From the NCBI GenBank assembly GCA_017307165.1, contig JAFKGK010000002.1, positions 540,817-604,816 of the forward strand: a stretch of DNA of 64,000 nucleotides. Direction: 5' to 3'. The position numbers and the translations under genes are program-made. The notes beneath the pieces were generated by a model. The model was not told where the DNA came from. It saw nothing but the letters and a program-made list of their open reading frames with translations, and made no database searches. The first letter of the stretch is position 1. Every line of letters begins with the position of its first letter. Positions 1 through 8,682 of this stretch are shown here, piece after piece. The DNA is from Candidatus Melainabacteria bacterium. Lineage in GTDB: Bacteria; Cyanobacteriota; Vampirovibrionia; Obscuribacterales; Obscuribacteraceae.

Positions 1-487
1 GGTTGGCAGCAACCGTCACGATGCAGCAGGTGACGATGTCGCCTCCTGTCGGCGAGCTCCACTCCTCATATAGACCAGCCATGCCAAAGAGCCGCTGGTC
101 TTTAAATTGAAACCTGTACGGCCTGCGAGCCTTGCCCTGACCATCCCACTCGTAAAAGCTGTCGGCAGGTATGATGCAGCGCCGGGAGCGCAAAGCTCCT
201 TTAAAATATGCCTTTTCTGCCAGGGTTTCTGCTCGGGCATTGATCATTGGCGGTGATTTTTTTATATCTTTTACCCACATTGGCAAAAAGCCCCAGCGTA
301 GAGCATCCAGCATGCGAAACTGCTCTTTGCCGAAGCCATGATTGACCACGGCCGGCACCAGCTGCGATGGCGCGATATTGGCGCGCGGCTCGATCTCGAC
401 CGGCAGACCCTCTATCTTGATCTGGGTCAGGCCAAATCTCTGTAAAATATCTGTTGTGGGATGGATGAGAGTATAACGACCGCACAT
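1..487 (-). CDS. yedK: SRAP/YedK (HMCES-like) abasic-site crosslink protein, 3' end beyond window
   Basis: Continuous minus-strand frame from the ATG at 487-485 to the left edge (about 162 codons visible). The product starts Met-Cys-Gly-Arg-Tyr. In this family the initiator Met is removed and Cys2 forms a thiazolidine crosslink with abasic sites in single-stranded DNA. Other family motifs are visible: PRANIAPSQ, RWGFLP (near residue 60), MINARAET with the conserved Asn, RRCIIPADSFYEW with the catalytic-region Glu, and LFGMAGLYEEW. The C-terminal His region would lie past the edge, so the gene is partial here only because of the window. It is divergent from the PBP1A gene with about 40 bp between the starts. 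The family identity is clear; the role in abasic-site protection is known for homologues and inferred here. Confidence 0.93.
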   Translation of the reverse strand, partial: MCGRYTLIHPTTDILQRFGLTQIKIEGLPVEIEPRANIAPSQLVPAVVNHGFGKEQFRMLDALRWGFLPMWVKDIKKSPPMINARAETLAEKAYFKGALRSRRCIIPADSFYEWDGQGKARRPYRFQFKDQRLFGMAGLYEEWSSPTGGDIVTCCIVTVAAN

Positions 488-528
488 AATATTACATACT
501 ACACGATCCAATTTGTAAGGGGAGCAAA

Positions 529-2637
529 ATGCCTGACCTCAGGCGCACAGGCCAAAAGGTCGACTATATCAGCAATCTGCGCGCGCTGCTCACCCTCGTG
601 CGTGGTTTAGCTCAAGTCTTTTTGGTCTTTGCGACACTAGGGATCACAGTAGTCGGCATACTCATTGCCCAGGAGCTGGCGCGCATCCCTGATTTGGGCT
701 TTCTCAAAGACTATCGCCCAGTTGACGCCATATCTATATATGATCGCGACAACAAGCTCATCGAGACAATCGATCAGGGGCTACCGCGCACGGTGATATC
801 GCCAAAGAGCATACCGGACAATGTGAAATGGGCAGTGTTGGCCGCTGAAGACAAGAGATTTTATCAGCATCACGGAGTCAGTCCAGAAGGCATAACGCGA
901 GCGATGCTCGCTAATTTGAGCAAACTCAGATTAGCCGAAGGCGGATCGACCATCTCGCAACAACTAGCCAAAAACCTCTTTTTTGTCGACGAAAAACGCA
1001 CAGGTATAGTCAAACTGGCCGAGATGGTAGTGGCATACCAGATCGAATCTCGCTACAGCAAAGAAGAGATACTGGCCCTCTATCTGACCGAGATCTATTT
1101 TGGCAACTCGGCCCGCGGGATCGAGCAGGCAGCGCAAAAGTATTTTGGGCATTCGGCCAGCCGTCTAACTGTAGCCGAGGCGGCTTTTTTGGCTGGCATA
1201 ATTCGTGCTCCTTCTTATCTGGGCTCGCCTCAACATCGCAAAGAGGCGATCGTCAGACAGCACCAGGTGCTGGATGCGATGGTAGAGGCCGGCTTTCTCA
1301 ACCAGGCGGATGAACTCAAGGCGGAAGCAACCCCGCTTGCCTTTACGGATACGGCTCGACAAAACCCCAGGCATATAGTGCCCTTCAAAAAGTATCCCTA
1401 TTTTATCTCTCTGGTACTGGATACGGTGCGCAAGCGCTTTGACAATCACGAGATCGGCCTCAATGGCATCAAGATCTATACCACACTCGACCAGACTGCT
1501 CAGACCATTGCCGAGCAGACCCTGGCGCGACAGATCAGATACGCTCCACCGGGCATCCAAGAAGAAGCCCTGGTGGCTCTATCGATAAAAGACGGCTCGG
1601 TGCTTGCCCTCGTGGGTGGTGCGCATGATTTTTGGAAAAATCAATGGAATTGCGCCGTCAATGTCCACACTGCAGGTTCTTCGCTCAAACCTTTCATCTA
1701 TCTGACGGCCTTTACCTCAGGCATTGCAACACCGGAGTCTACGGTCTCCGATACGCCTTTCACCATGGAAGACGAGAACGGCAAAAAGTGGACGCCCAAA
1801 AATTTTGACGGCAAATACATGGGCGAGATCACGATCCGCGAGGCCCTTGTGCAGTCGCGCAATATGTGCACGATCAGGACTCTCGAACAAGTCGGTATCG
1901 CCAATGCCATCAATACGATCAGACAGGCCGGTATCTCGACGCCAATACATCCCTCTCTCTCCCTTGCCCTGGGCAGCCCGGCCGTTACTCCGCTCGAACT
2001 CGCAGGTGCCTATGGCGCTTTTGCGCGAGGCGGCGTCAGCATCACCCCCTGGTTTATCAATCGCATCGAGGATGCGCGTGGGAGAGTCCTGGATATCAAT
2101 CAACCGATCATGCATCGTATCTTTCCGCAAGAGCAGACGGCCTGGATAGTCGATCTCTTGAGCGAGGTAGTCAGAAGGGGGACAGGTACGCAAGCACGTT
2201 TGTCTGCAGCGCATCCGGTGGCAGGCAAGACAGGCACGGCTGATAAGGCAAAGGACATCTGGTTTGTCGGCTTTACTCCAGAGATCGTTACCTGCGTCTG
2301 GGGCGGTGGCGACGAAAAAAGCCCCATCGCCGGCAGCCACGTGACCGGAGGGACTGTGATGGCTCAGGTATTCAGGGCCTTCAATACAGCCTACTACCAA
2401 AAATTTCCTGCCGTTACTGGTGCCGCGCTACCTACCTCAAAATATTATTCAGAAAAAACGCCGGTCAAGACAGACAAGCCACCCAGTCACAGCAATGACG
2501 TACCCTACTGGCAGATCGACTCGAGCACCCCGATGCAGCAAGCTGCACCACAAGCGGTGCAGGTCAACTCCAATGTACAAAAATCGCACTCCGAGCGCCT
2601 GCAAAAAGGCGTGACCGAGTATCACTGGGATAATTAG
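529..2637 (+). CDS. mrcA: Penicillin-binding protein 1A, bifunctional glycosyltransferase/transpeptidase
   Basis: 702 residues, the usual class A PBP length without the extra outer domains. A ribosome-binding site (GGGGAG) lies 6 bases before the ATG. A cytoplasmic N-terminus is followed by one membrane anchor (about residues 27-48). The GT51 glycosyltransferase domain shows AAEDKRFYQHHG with catalytic Glu107, EGGSTISQQLAKN and the LALYLTEIYFG segment. The transpeptidase domain has SxxK (Ser384-Lys387), SRN (443-445) and KTGT (567-570), so both activities should be intact. The last ~60 residues are a Pro/Ser/Gln-rich, probably disordered tail. The enzyme polymerises and crosslinks peptidoglycan on the outer face of the inner membrane. 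It converges with the ABC exporter gene, with 23 bp between their stop codons. Confidence 0.95.
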   Translation: MPDLRRTGQKVDYISNLRALLTLVRGLAQVFLVFATLGITVVGILIAQELARIPDLGFLKDYRPVDAISIYDRDNKLIETIDQGLPRTVISPKSIPDNVKWAVLAAEDKRFYQHHGVSPEGITRAMLANLSKLRLAEGGSTISQQLAKNLFFVDEKRTGIVKLAEMVVAYQIESRYSKEEILALYLTEIYFGNSARGIEQAAQKYFGHSASRLTVAEAAFLAGIIRAPSYLGSPQHRKEAIVRQHQVLDAMVEAGFLNQADELKAEATPLAFTDTARQNPRHIVPFKKYPYFISLVLDTVRKRFDNHEIGLNGIKIYTTLDQTAQTIAEQTLARQIRYAPPGIQEEALVALSIKDGSVLALVGGAHDFWKNQWNCAVNVHTAGSSLKPFIYLTAFTSGIATPESTVSDTPFTMEDENGKKWTPKNFDGKYMGEITIREALVQSRNMCTIRTLEQVGIANAINTIRQAGISTPIHPSLSLALGSPAVTPLELAGAYGAFARGGVSITPWFINRIEDARGRVLDINQPIMHRIFPQEQTAWIVDLLSEVVRRGTGTQARLSAAHPVAGKTGTADKAKDIWFVGFTPEIVTCVWGGGDEKSPIAGSHVTGGTVMAQVFRAFNTAYYQKFPAVTGAALPTSKYYSEKTPVKTDKPPSHSNDVPYWQIDSSTPMQQAAPQAVQVNSNVQKSHSERLQKGVTEYHWDN

Positions 2638-2660
2638 AAAGATCGCGACGCGACCTGCCT

Positions 2661-4463
2661 TCAGCTTTGCAAAGACGTGCTGTACAGACGCGCATATAGG
2701 CCGTTCTGAGCCATCAGACTCTGGTGATGGCCGGATTCGACGAGGCGCCCCCCGGCAATGACATTGATGAGGTCGGCATTGACTATGGTGGATAGCCGGT
2801 GTGCCACAACGAGGCAGGTGCGCCCGCGCATGAGAGGAGTGAGGGCTTTCTGGATGATGGCTTCGTTTTCGGTGTCGAGAGCGCTGGTAGCCTCGTCCAG
2901 CACGAGGATCTCAGGGTCTTTGAGCAAGACTCGAGCAATGGCTATACGCTGCCTTTCTCCACCGGACAGCTTATGCCCTCTTTCACCGACTATGGTGTCG
3001 TAGCCATCTGGCATGGCTTGTATGGCCTCGTGTATATTGGCTTTTTGGCAGGCTTCCGTGATCTCCTGAAGAGTAGCGTCAGGCCGGGCATAGAGCAGAT
3101 TGTGAGCAATCGTATCGTGAAAGAGATAGGTCTCCTGGCTGACGATGCCGATATGCTGGCGCAGGCTGTCGCGGGTCATATGCTTGATGTCGATACCGTC
3201 TATGGTGATATCGCCCGAGCTAGGGTCATAGAGGCGAGGCAGGAGATTGATCAAGGAGGACTTGCCTGCGCCTGATGGTCCGACAAAGGCTACGACCTGA
3301 CCTGGCTCGATGACAAATGAGATATCATCGAGAGCCTTGCGCTCACCGGTCTCATCATACTGTAGAGTGACATTGTTAAAAGCTATGCGCCCCTGTATGC
3401 CGGCGATGGCTATGGCCCCTTCGCTGTCCCTTTCTTCTTGCATGTCCAGATAATCAAAGATACGCTCAAAGACCGCCAGGGCAGAAATAATCTGCACCTG
3501 CACACCGGCAAGAGCCGAGACGGGAGTATAAAGACGTGCAAGCAGACCGACAAAAGATACGAGCACACCGGTGGTGATATCACCCTTGATAGCAGCTAAA
3601 CCACCCCAGAGCCAGATGACGCCTGGACCGATGACTACCATGGCAGTGATAGCCATCATAAACCAGCGTCCCACTAGAGCTACATTTACCTCTAGTTTCA
3701 TCAAGTCGCTGGTGATCTTGTAAAAGCGTTCGTGCTCGTAGCGTTCACGGCCAAATGACTTGACCAGCTGGATCCCGGAGACAGACAGCGTCTCTTGGGT
3801 TGCAGCCTGTAGTTCATCTTTTTTTGTACGGGTCTTTTTGCGCGCCTCGTACATGCGTCGGCCGACCGGCCAGAGCGGTAGCACCATCAGCGGCACTACA
3901 GCTACCGAGACCAGCGCAAGTCTCAAGTCAAGCAAAAAGATAGTGACAAGAGTAGTGGCGACTGTGATTACATTGGTGACGATCGAGACAAGGGTGCCGG
4001 TTACAACGGCGTCGACTGATTCGACATCGCTGGAGACGCGATTCATTATTTCGCCTGTCTTGGTAGCGGTAAAAAAGCTCAAGGGCATGCGATGCAAATG
4101 AGAGACCAGAGCACAATTGAGATCGCGGATGATGCTTTCGCCGACGAGGGCATTGAGATAACCCTGATAGACGCCAATGAGACCGGAGCCGATCGCAGAT
4201 ACCACCATCAGGACGACGTAGGTGGTGAGAGCAGACTGATCGTGATGCGCAAGCGCCTTGTCTATGATGGCAAGGGTCAAAAGCGGAGGAGCCAGCCCGA
4301 GCAGGCTGTTGATAAAAATAGCCGCGATTACCTGGCACTCCATCCACCAATAGGGGCGAAAGAGCCGGGCTATGCGTCTGAGATCGGCACGGCCCTTGAG
4401 CCTTTGGCGCTCGGGGTTGTACATGCTCGACCACATGAGATAAACAGGTGGGCCGCTAAACAT
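2661..4463 (-). CDS. ABC exporter half-transporter (MsbA/multidrug type)
   Basis: 600 residues with the classical fused layout: six membrane helices (about 35-315), then a nucleotide-binding domain. The NBD shows Walker A GPSGAGKSS (about 394), the Q-loop region, the signature LSGGERQR (about 499), Walker B ILVLDEATSALD and the H-loop in VVAHRLST, so it should hydrolyse ATP. The family works as dimers that flip or export lipids, lipid A or drugs; the substrate cannot be read from sequence. The annotated ATG has no clear ribosome-binding site; a second in-frame Met ten codons on (MWSSMYNPER) is an alternative start. It stands alone, converging with PBP1A, so a link to envelope biogenesis is plausible but only positional. 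Confidence 0.92.
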   Translation of the reverse strand: MFSGPPVYLMWSSMYNPERQRLKGRADLRRIARLFRPYWWMECQVIAAIFINSLLGLAPPLLTLAIIDKALAHHDQSALTTYVVLMVVSAIGSGLIGVYQGYLNALVGESIIRDLNCALVSHLHRMPLSFFTATKTGEIMNRVSSDVESVDAVVTGTLVSIVTNVITVATTLVTIFLLDLRLALVSVAVVPLMVLPLWPVGRRMYEARKKTRTKKDELQAATQETLSVSGIQLVKSFGRERYEHERFYKITSDLMKLEVNVALVGRWFMMAITAMVVIGPGVIWLWGGLAAIKGDITTGVLVSFVGLLARLYTPVSALAGVQVQIISALAVFERIFDYLDMQEERDSEGAIAIAGIQGRIAFNNVTLQYDETGERKALDDISFVIEPGQVVAFVGPSGAGKSSLINLLPRLYDPSSGDITIDGIDIKHMTRDSLRQHIGIVSQETYLFHDTIAHNLLYARPDATLQEITEACQKANIHEAIQAMPDGYDTIVGERGHKLSGGERQRIAIARVLLKDPEILVLDEATSALDTENEAIIQKALTPLMRGRTCLVVAHRLSTIVNADLINVIAGGRLVESGHHQSLMAQNGLYARLYSTSLQS

Positions 4464-4503
4464 AAGTAAACTATAGCCGGTCCAGCAAATTATTTAGCTG
4501 CGA

Positions 4504-5238
4504 TTAAAGGCCCAGAAAACCTTTAAATTTGTCCCTGGCATTGGCCTTGGGGCGGTAAAACTCACCTGTCCAGCTAAGGTTGCCTGGGGCGGCATTCATA
4601 GTTTTTTGCGAAGAAGAGGCCATGCCATATAGGGCATCGAGAATGGCACGACAGCGATAGGTTGCACCAACACCCTTGACCTTGAGTGGCTGTCTCTTGT
4701 ATCGATTGGTGCTCTCATCGATATCTCCAATATATCTAGAATACTCCGGTTCGATAGAGTGCCCCTCTAAGATCAGATCAGGTTGCGCATAAAATGTGCA
4801 TAGCTCGTCAAGGACGTGCTGCTCGGCAAGCAAATCATAGGCTATGAGCTGGCGGTTGGTTATATAGCGGGAGAGTTGCTGGTGCAAGGCGCTAAATGGC
4901 TGCGCGTTAAAGACCACCGAGTATTCGAGGCCATGCTCGGCGATGAGGTTGGCGGGGATTTCTTCTTGTGGCTTGAGCATCGACTCAAAGACGACTCTCC
5001 CTTCGGGGCTGAGGAGAGAACACGAAAACAACTTGATCGCACTGCCACTTGCAGTGGTGGGGCAGGCCATGCGCGTAATCTTGGATGAGTAAATCAACCA
5101 GTCGGTCGAATCGATCAGGTAGCGGGACCACATGATGGACTTATTGCGCTCGAGATCCGACTTGATCTCTGATTTGGACTCGCTTTTGTTGGCTTGATTT
5201 ACTTCGACCACTTCGTCTGTTTTGTCGGCATTAGTCAT
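4504..5238 (-). CDS. DnaQ-fold exonuclease-like protein, catalytic motifs decayed
   Basis: 244 residues. The middle part follows the DnaQ/DEDD exonuclease pattern: a strand with a PEGRVVFESMLKP-type segment, then IPANLIAEHGLEY (compare the usual P-x-x-I-x-x-x-H-G-I), a helix, LIAYDLLAEQHVLDEL where active enzymes have a VAHN-x-x-FD motif, and a C-terminal YRCRAILDALYG where they have HxAxxDA. The first acidic motif (DTETTG-type) is not recognisable, and the His/Asn of the second is replaced, so nuclease activity looks doubtful. The N-terminal 35 residues are Lys/Glu/Ser rich and probably disordered. No operon partner is evident. The fold is inferred from motif spacing only, with no profile search, so a different ribonuclease-H-like protein is possible. 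Confidence 0.55.
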   Translation of the reverse strand: MTNADKTDEVVEVNQANKSESKSEIKSDLERNKSIMWSRYLIDSTDWLIYSSKITRMACPTTASGSAIKLFSCSLLSPEGRVVFESMLKPQEEIPANLIAEHGLEYSVVFNAQPFSALHQQLSRYITNRQLIAYDLLAEQHVLDELCTFYAQPDLILEGHSIEPEYSRYIGDIDESTNRYKRQPLKVKGVGATYRCRAILDALYGMASSSQKTMNAAPGNLSWTGEFYRPKANARDKFKGFLGL

Positions 5239-5326
5239 AGCTTGATCTTCTGTGTATTACGGGTAGATTTCCCATATTTTAGACAATGATCGGTTTTGCG
5301 GCATTAACACTTTACAAGGATCTCTG

Positions 5327-7660
5327 TCATGGCCCATACAGTCTCTGGATAGTTTTTCTATCTCTAAGAGAAAGATCTTTGGATTGTGTCTTCCAGTACA
5401 TCATATCCAGCCCGCCTGGCGAATGCCCCAGTCCCAGAGCATGACCAAACTCATGTGCCACCAGAGTCGCAAACGCCTCTCGAGCAAAACTAGACATCTT
5501 TGTGTCTTTATGGTTCCCATCCTGACTCTCAAAATCGGCTGCACGACAAAACACTTTTATATGCGTCCTAAACAATAAATCCGGCCGCCCCTCAACATAA
5601 GACGCTGTCGTCCTCCCTGCCGAGCTATAAGGTATATCGTCATAAGACATCACCCTCTCCACATAGATCTGGGCATCATCCACTGCACTGACAAACTCCA
5701 GCTTGATTGGCGACCCTTCAAAGTTACTCCAGCGCAATATATTTTGCAAAACGAGATCGCGCAGGGCTCCCGCAAAGCCATGCGCCCGCGTATCATCCAC
5801 GTAGACCCTTAAAACCGGCGTCTTGGCAAGATCAAACTTGTAAACAGGCTCAGCCTGCAGATAATCACCATCACTCACGGGTGATTTTTTGCGTGAGGTC
5901 AGATTGTAATCGATATCATCTATCGTCCATCCCAGCCTATCAAATTGGTCTTGATCCCAGACCTTGCTATCATCTTTTTTGGACTTGGCCATCTCGCGAT
6001 AGGCACGCTTAAACCACAATCTTGCCTTTCTAAAGTCACGCGTCGCGACACTATTTTGACCAAGCAGATCATGCAGTTGCGCCCTTGCCAAATGCCAATC
6101 CGCAAGCGGTCGAGGTCTCTGCTCAGCAAGAGCACCATACTCATCGATCAGGAGGCTATAGTGCACCACCGCATCACGATTTGCCTGGCCACCCATGCAC
6201 TGCTCCACATAGGCTGCTTGCCAGATCGCACCCATCAAGCCGTCTCTGTCCTCTCGCATGCTTCTGAGTCTTATCAGCACTTGATCGGCTGCCAGAGCCT
6301 CATCATAATCACTTGTCGCTATGGAGGCATCAGCATACTCTTGCAGGACCGAGTCGACATTGGCGGCATACGCCTTATCCTCATGCACTTTTTGCAGATC
6401 CGGCTTTAAGATATCATCGAGGCCTAGCAATGATTTGTAGCGTATAAGTATCTCGCGTGCCTCATGACCACGACCGGCATTGATGCAGATCCGGCTCATC
6501 ATAGTCGCCTTGCCGATATCTGGCAGCGTACCAGAAAAATTTAGAGCGCACTGCATATAGTGTAAGGCCTGCGTCGTATTGCCCTGCCAATAATAAGACT
6601 CTCCGATATCATAGGTGATGGCACTCAAAAGGTCGCGATGCACATCACCATCGCCCTGCAGGATAGCCAGAGCACGCTTAAAACAAGCGATCGCCTCAGG
6701 CAGACGTCCATCTATTTTTTTTGTATAAGCCAGACTATTGAGCAAGAGCGCGACTTTAAAATCAAGCTCGGGCTTACCGGCGATCCGATCGATAAATCTT
6801 AGTTGCTCATCAATCCAGTCATCGGTGAAGGGCCTATCGATATAAGCCAATTTGCGTAAATCATCCGACAAGACGATCAAGCGATCCAGCTCATGCATAT
6901 ACTGGTCCTCATCTTTGTCTGTCACAGGCACCATTGGCAATGGCGTGAGATAAAACTGTTTTGCCTGGTATCTGCCAAATTGGCCCTTATCGAGTTTTGC
7001 TCTGACCCGAGGCGACAGTAGATCTATGGCATCATCGGTCGCTTTTTTATCTCTCCCAGCCAAAAAATCGATCAAAAAGATCAGGCGCGCCTCTCTATCT
7101 TTGAGATCTCTGGCCTTTTTACGACCAATCAGAGCACAGCATGCCCTCTCTATGCACTCACCAATTTTTTTTGCATTTTTTTCCTCATCCAGCCTTTGTA
7201 GATGAGATGCCATGCTCAAAAAAGCCGCTGCTTGCCTCTCACCATCACCGTCACTGAGTGCGATCCGCTCGATAGCCCAGCTATGCAAGACGATCGGGTC
7301 TGTTATAAGACATTCGATCAGGCGAGTGGCGACATTTTGGTTGAGAGCCCTCTGTCTTGGCCCCACAGCTTGCTCGCGATCGAGCGCTGCATCAAAACGC
7401 CTGACTGCATTGATTGCATCAGGTGTGAGACTCTCTGCCCGCTTGATCTGGGGAAACAAAAAAGAGTCTTCGGATGCCGTCGCCGGCTGGCCTAGCCAGA
7501 CTAGAGCCAGAGCGCCCAGTGAGAGCGACCTTGCGGTAAAATCAAGAACGCGCCTCGCAATAATGGAGTTGGGTAGATGAGCGATTACACCAGTCAGATC
7601 GGCAGCGTCCTCGATAAAGTAGTGGCCGGCAGCAAGGGCATCATGGGCATGATCGATCAA
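5327..7660 (-). CDS. TPR protein with C-terminal matrixin-like zinc metalloprotease domain
   Basis: 777 residues as drawn. The C-terminus holds the metzincin zinc site HEFGHALGLGH (736-746) and a Met-turn-like GGLDMMY (about 750-755), the arrangement of matrixins. In the middle, helical repeats of TPR type are visible (for example IGESYYWQGNTTQALHYMQCAL). A hydrophobic segment, SLSLGALALVWLGQPATA, looks like a signal peptide, so the enzyme is probably exported. The start is unsolved. The ATG at 7660 puts about 45 residues before the signal segment and overlaps the divergent gene at 7577 by 84 bp. No ATG, GTG or TTG lies between it and the hydrophobic segment, so a rare start (ATT or CTG near 7560) is possible. 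Substrate unknown. Confidence 0.8.
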   Translation of the reverse strand: MIDHAHDALAAGHYFIEDAADLTGVIAHLPNSIIARRVLDFTARSLSLGALALVWLGQPATASEDSFLFPQIKRAESLTPDAINAVRRFDAALDREQAVGPRQRALNQNVATRLIECLITDPIVLHSWAIERIALSDGDGERQAAAFLSMASHLQRLDEEKNAKKIGECIERACCALIGRKKARDLKDREARLIFLIDFLAGRDKKATDDAIDLLSPRVRAKLDKGQFGRYQAKQFYLTPLPMVPVTDKDEDQYMHELDRLIVLSDDLRKLAYIDRPFTDDWIDEQLRFIDRIAGKPELDFKVALLLNSLAYTKKIDGRLPEAIACFKRALAILQGDGDVHRDLLSAITYDIGESYYWQGNTTQALHYMQCALNFSGTLPDIGKATMMSRICINAGRGHEAREILIRYKSLLGLDDILKPDLQKVHEDKAYAANVDSVLQEYADASIATSDYDEALAADQVLIRLRSMREDRDGLMGAIWQAAYVEQCMGGQANRDAVVHYSLLIDEYGALAEQRPRPLADWHLARAQLHDLLGQNSVATRDFRKARLWFKRAYREMAKSKKDDSKVWDQDQFDRLGWTIDDIDYNLTSRKKSPVSDGDYLQAEPVYKFDLAKTPVLRVYVDDTRAHGFAGALRDLVLQNILRWSNFEGSPIKLEFVSAVDDAQIYVERVMSYDDIPYSSAGRTTASYVEGRPDLLFRTHIKVFCRAADFESQDGNHKDTKMSSFAREAFATLVAHEFGHALGLGHSPGGLDMMYWKTQSKDLSLRDRKTIQRLYGP

Positions 7661-7936
7661 ATGCTCTACAAGAGCCTGGTGGGCTTTTTAAAGAGTGACG
7701 ACTACGAGGCCGTTGCCACCGCTCTCGACCAATTGACCAAAGAAAAGAAAAATATCAGTATCCCGCCGATTTATTTTGTTGCTAAGGCCCATCCAAATGA
7801 AAGAGCGCGGGCCAAGGCTGCCGAGTGTTTAAAGGCATTTGGCCAGGATCAAATGATATCCGAGCTCACTGCCGGTAAAAACGTCCAGGATGCCACGCAC
7901 GCGCTCATCAATGAGTACGGCAATTTTAAGGGCTAG
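7577..7936 (+). CDS. Small helical protein of unknown function
   Basis: 119 residues with no recognised family. The ATG is preceded at good spacing by GGAG, which supports this start. The protein looks all-helical and soluble. Its second half (SDDYEAVATALDQL, then RARAKAAECLKAFG) has the feel of HEAT- or ARM-like repeats, but too few to be sure. It is divergent from the metalloprotease gene, whose annotated start overlaps it, and converges with the secreted coiled-coil gene at 7944 with only 7 bp between stops. A cytoplasmic scaffold role is possible but not shown. Confidence 0.65.
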   Translation: MSDYTSQIGSVLDKVVAGSKGIMGMIDQMLYKSLVGFLKSDDYEAVATALDQLTKEKKNISIPPIYFVAKAHPNERARAKAAECLKAFGQDQMISELTAGKNVQDATHALINEYGNFKG

Positions 7937-7943
7937 ACCAGGG

Positions 7944-8624
7944 TCAAAAACCTCCGACACCACCGCCGAGCCACCGTCTACCGCCGCCCATGCCATAGCC
8001 GTAGCCACCGAGCATGCCGTAGCCACCCACTGAGTTGTAGGTGCCGTCAGCCGGAGTATCGCCCCAGGATGCCGCGCCCATCTCGGACTTGAGCTCGTTA
8101 AACTGGTTGATCTGCATCTGCTGGTTAAACTTGACCTGCTCGCGCTGATCCTCCTGGTTTTGCCGCATATCGTTGATATCGTTGCCGAGATTGGCCACCG
8201 CTGTCATCTGAGTCTTGCGGAGATTGGCAATCTGTTGATCCAGGGTCTGGATATAGGCGATCTGCCTCTGCCTGTATTCGTCGTCTTGACGGATCCAGGA
8301 CTCGAGCACCTGCAGCTCTCCTGCCTTAGAACCGGACAGAGCAGCAGAACCGGCTTTTTTGAGGCCCTCGATCTGCCTGATCTGTTTTTCTACTGATAAT
8401 CTGTACTTGGCCTTGGATGCCTCCTCGGCACTCAGCTCCATAGACGCCTTGTCACGATCGTGCTGCAACTCGCCAATCATGCCCTGATCCGTGCGGATCA
8501 TCGACTGCTCGTCGCCATAGATCTCCTGATTGGCACCAGCTACCTGTGCCATCACCGGCCCAGGAGCCCAGACACACAGACCTGCCAATGCGACTATAGA
8601 TAAAACCCTATCGAGACTTTTCAT
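7944..8624 (-). CDS. Secreted coiled-coil protein with Gly/Tyr-rich tail
   Basis: 226 residues. A clear signal peptide (MKSLDRVLSIVALAGLCVWA..., cleavage probably after VMAQ/VAG). The mature part is a long Gln/Glu/Lys-rich coiled coil (about residues 35-180: repeated Gln-rich heptads such as IRQIEGLKKA, QRQIAYIQTLDQQIANL, RQNQEDQREQVKF). It ends in a low-complexity tail rich in Gly, Tyr and Met (GGYGMLGGYGYGMGGG). No enzymatic motif is visible. Such architecture suits a periplasmic or surface structural protein. It converges with the small helical gene at 7577, and the DnaQ/GIY-YIG gene lies downstream in the opposite direction of reading, 58 bp away. Confidence 0.75.
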   Translation of the reverse strand: MKSLDRVLSIVALAGLCVWAPGPVMAQVAGANQEIYGDEQSMIRTDQGMIGELQHDRDKASMELSAEEASKAKYRLSVEKQIRQIEGLKKAGSAALSGSKAGELQVLESWIRQDDEYRQRQIAYIQTLDQQIANLRKTQMTAVANLGNDINDMRQNQEDQREQVKFNQQMQINQFNELKSEMGAASWGDTPADGTYNSVGGYGMLGGYGYGMGGGRRWLGGGVGGF

Positions 8625-8682
8625 GATTTTTGCCTTATAGCGCCACTACTTTTTCATACCCGTTCGCTAGCTAAACACACAC

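Noticed and set aside
1717..2400. 227-codon frame antisense to the PBP1A gene
   Set aside because: It lies wholly within the coding region of PBP1A with catalytic motifs intact, and has Arg/Cys/Asp-rich composition typical of a shadow frame.
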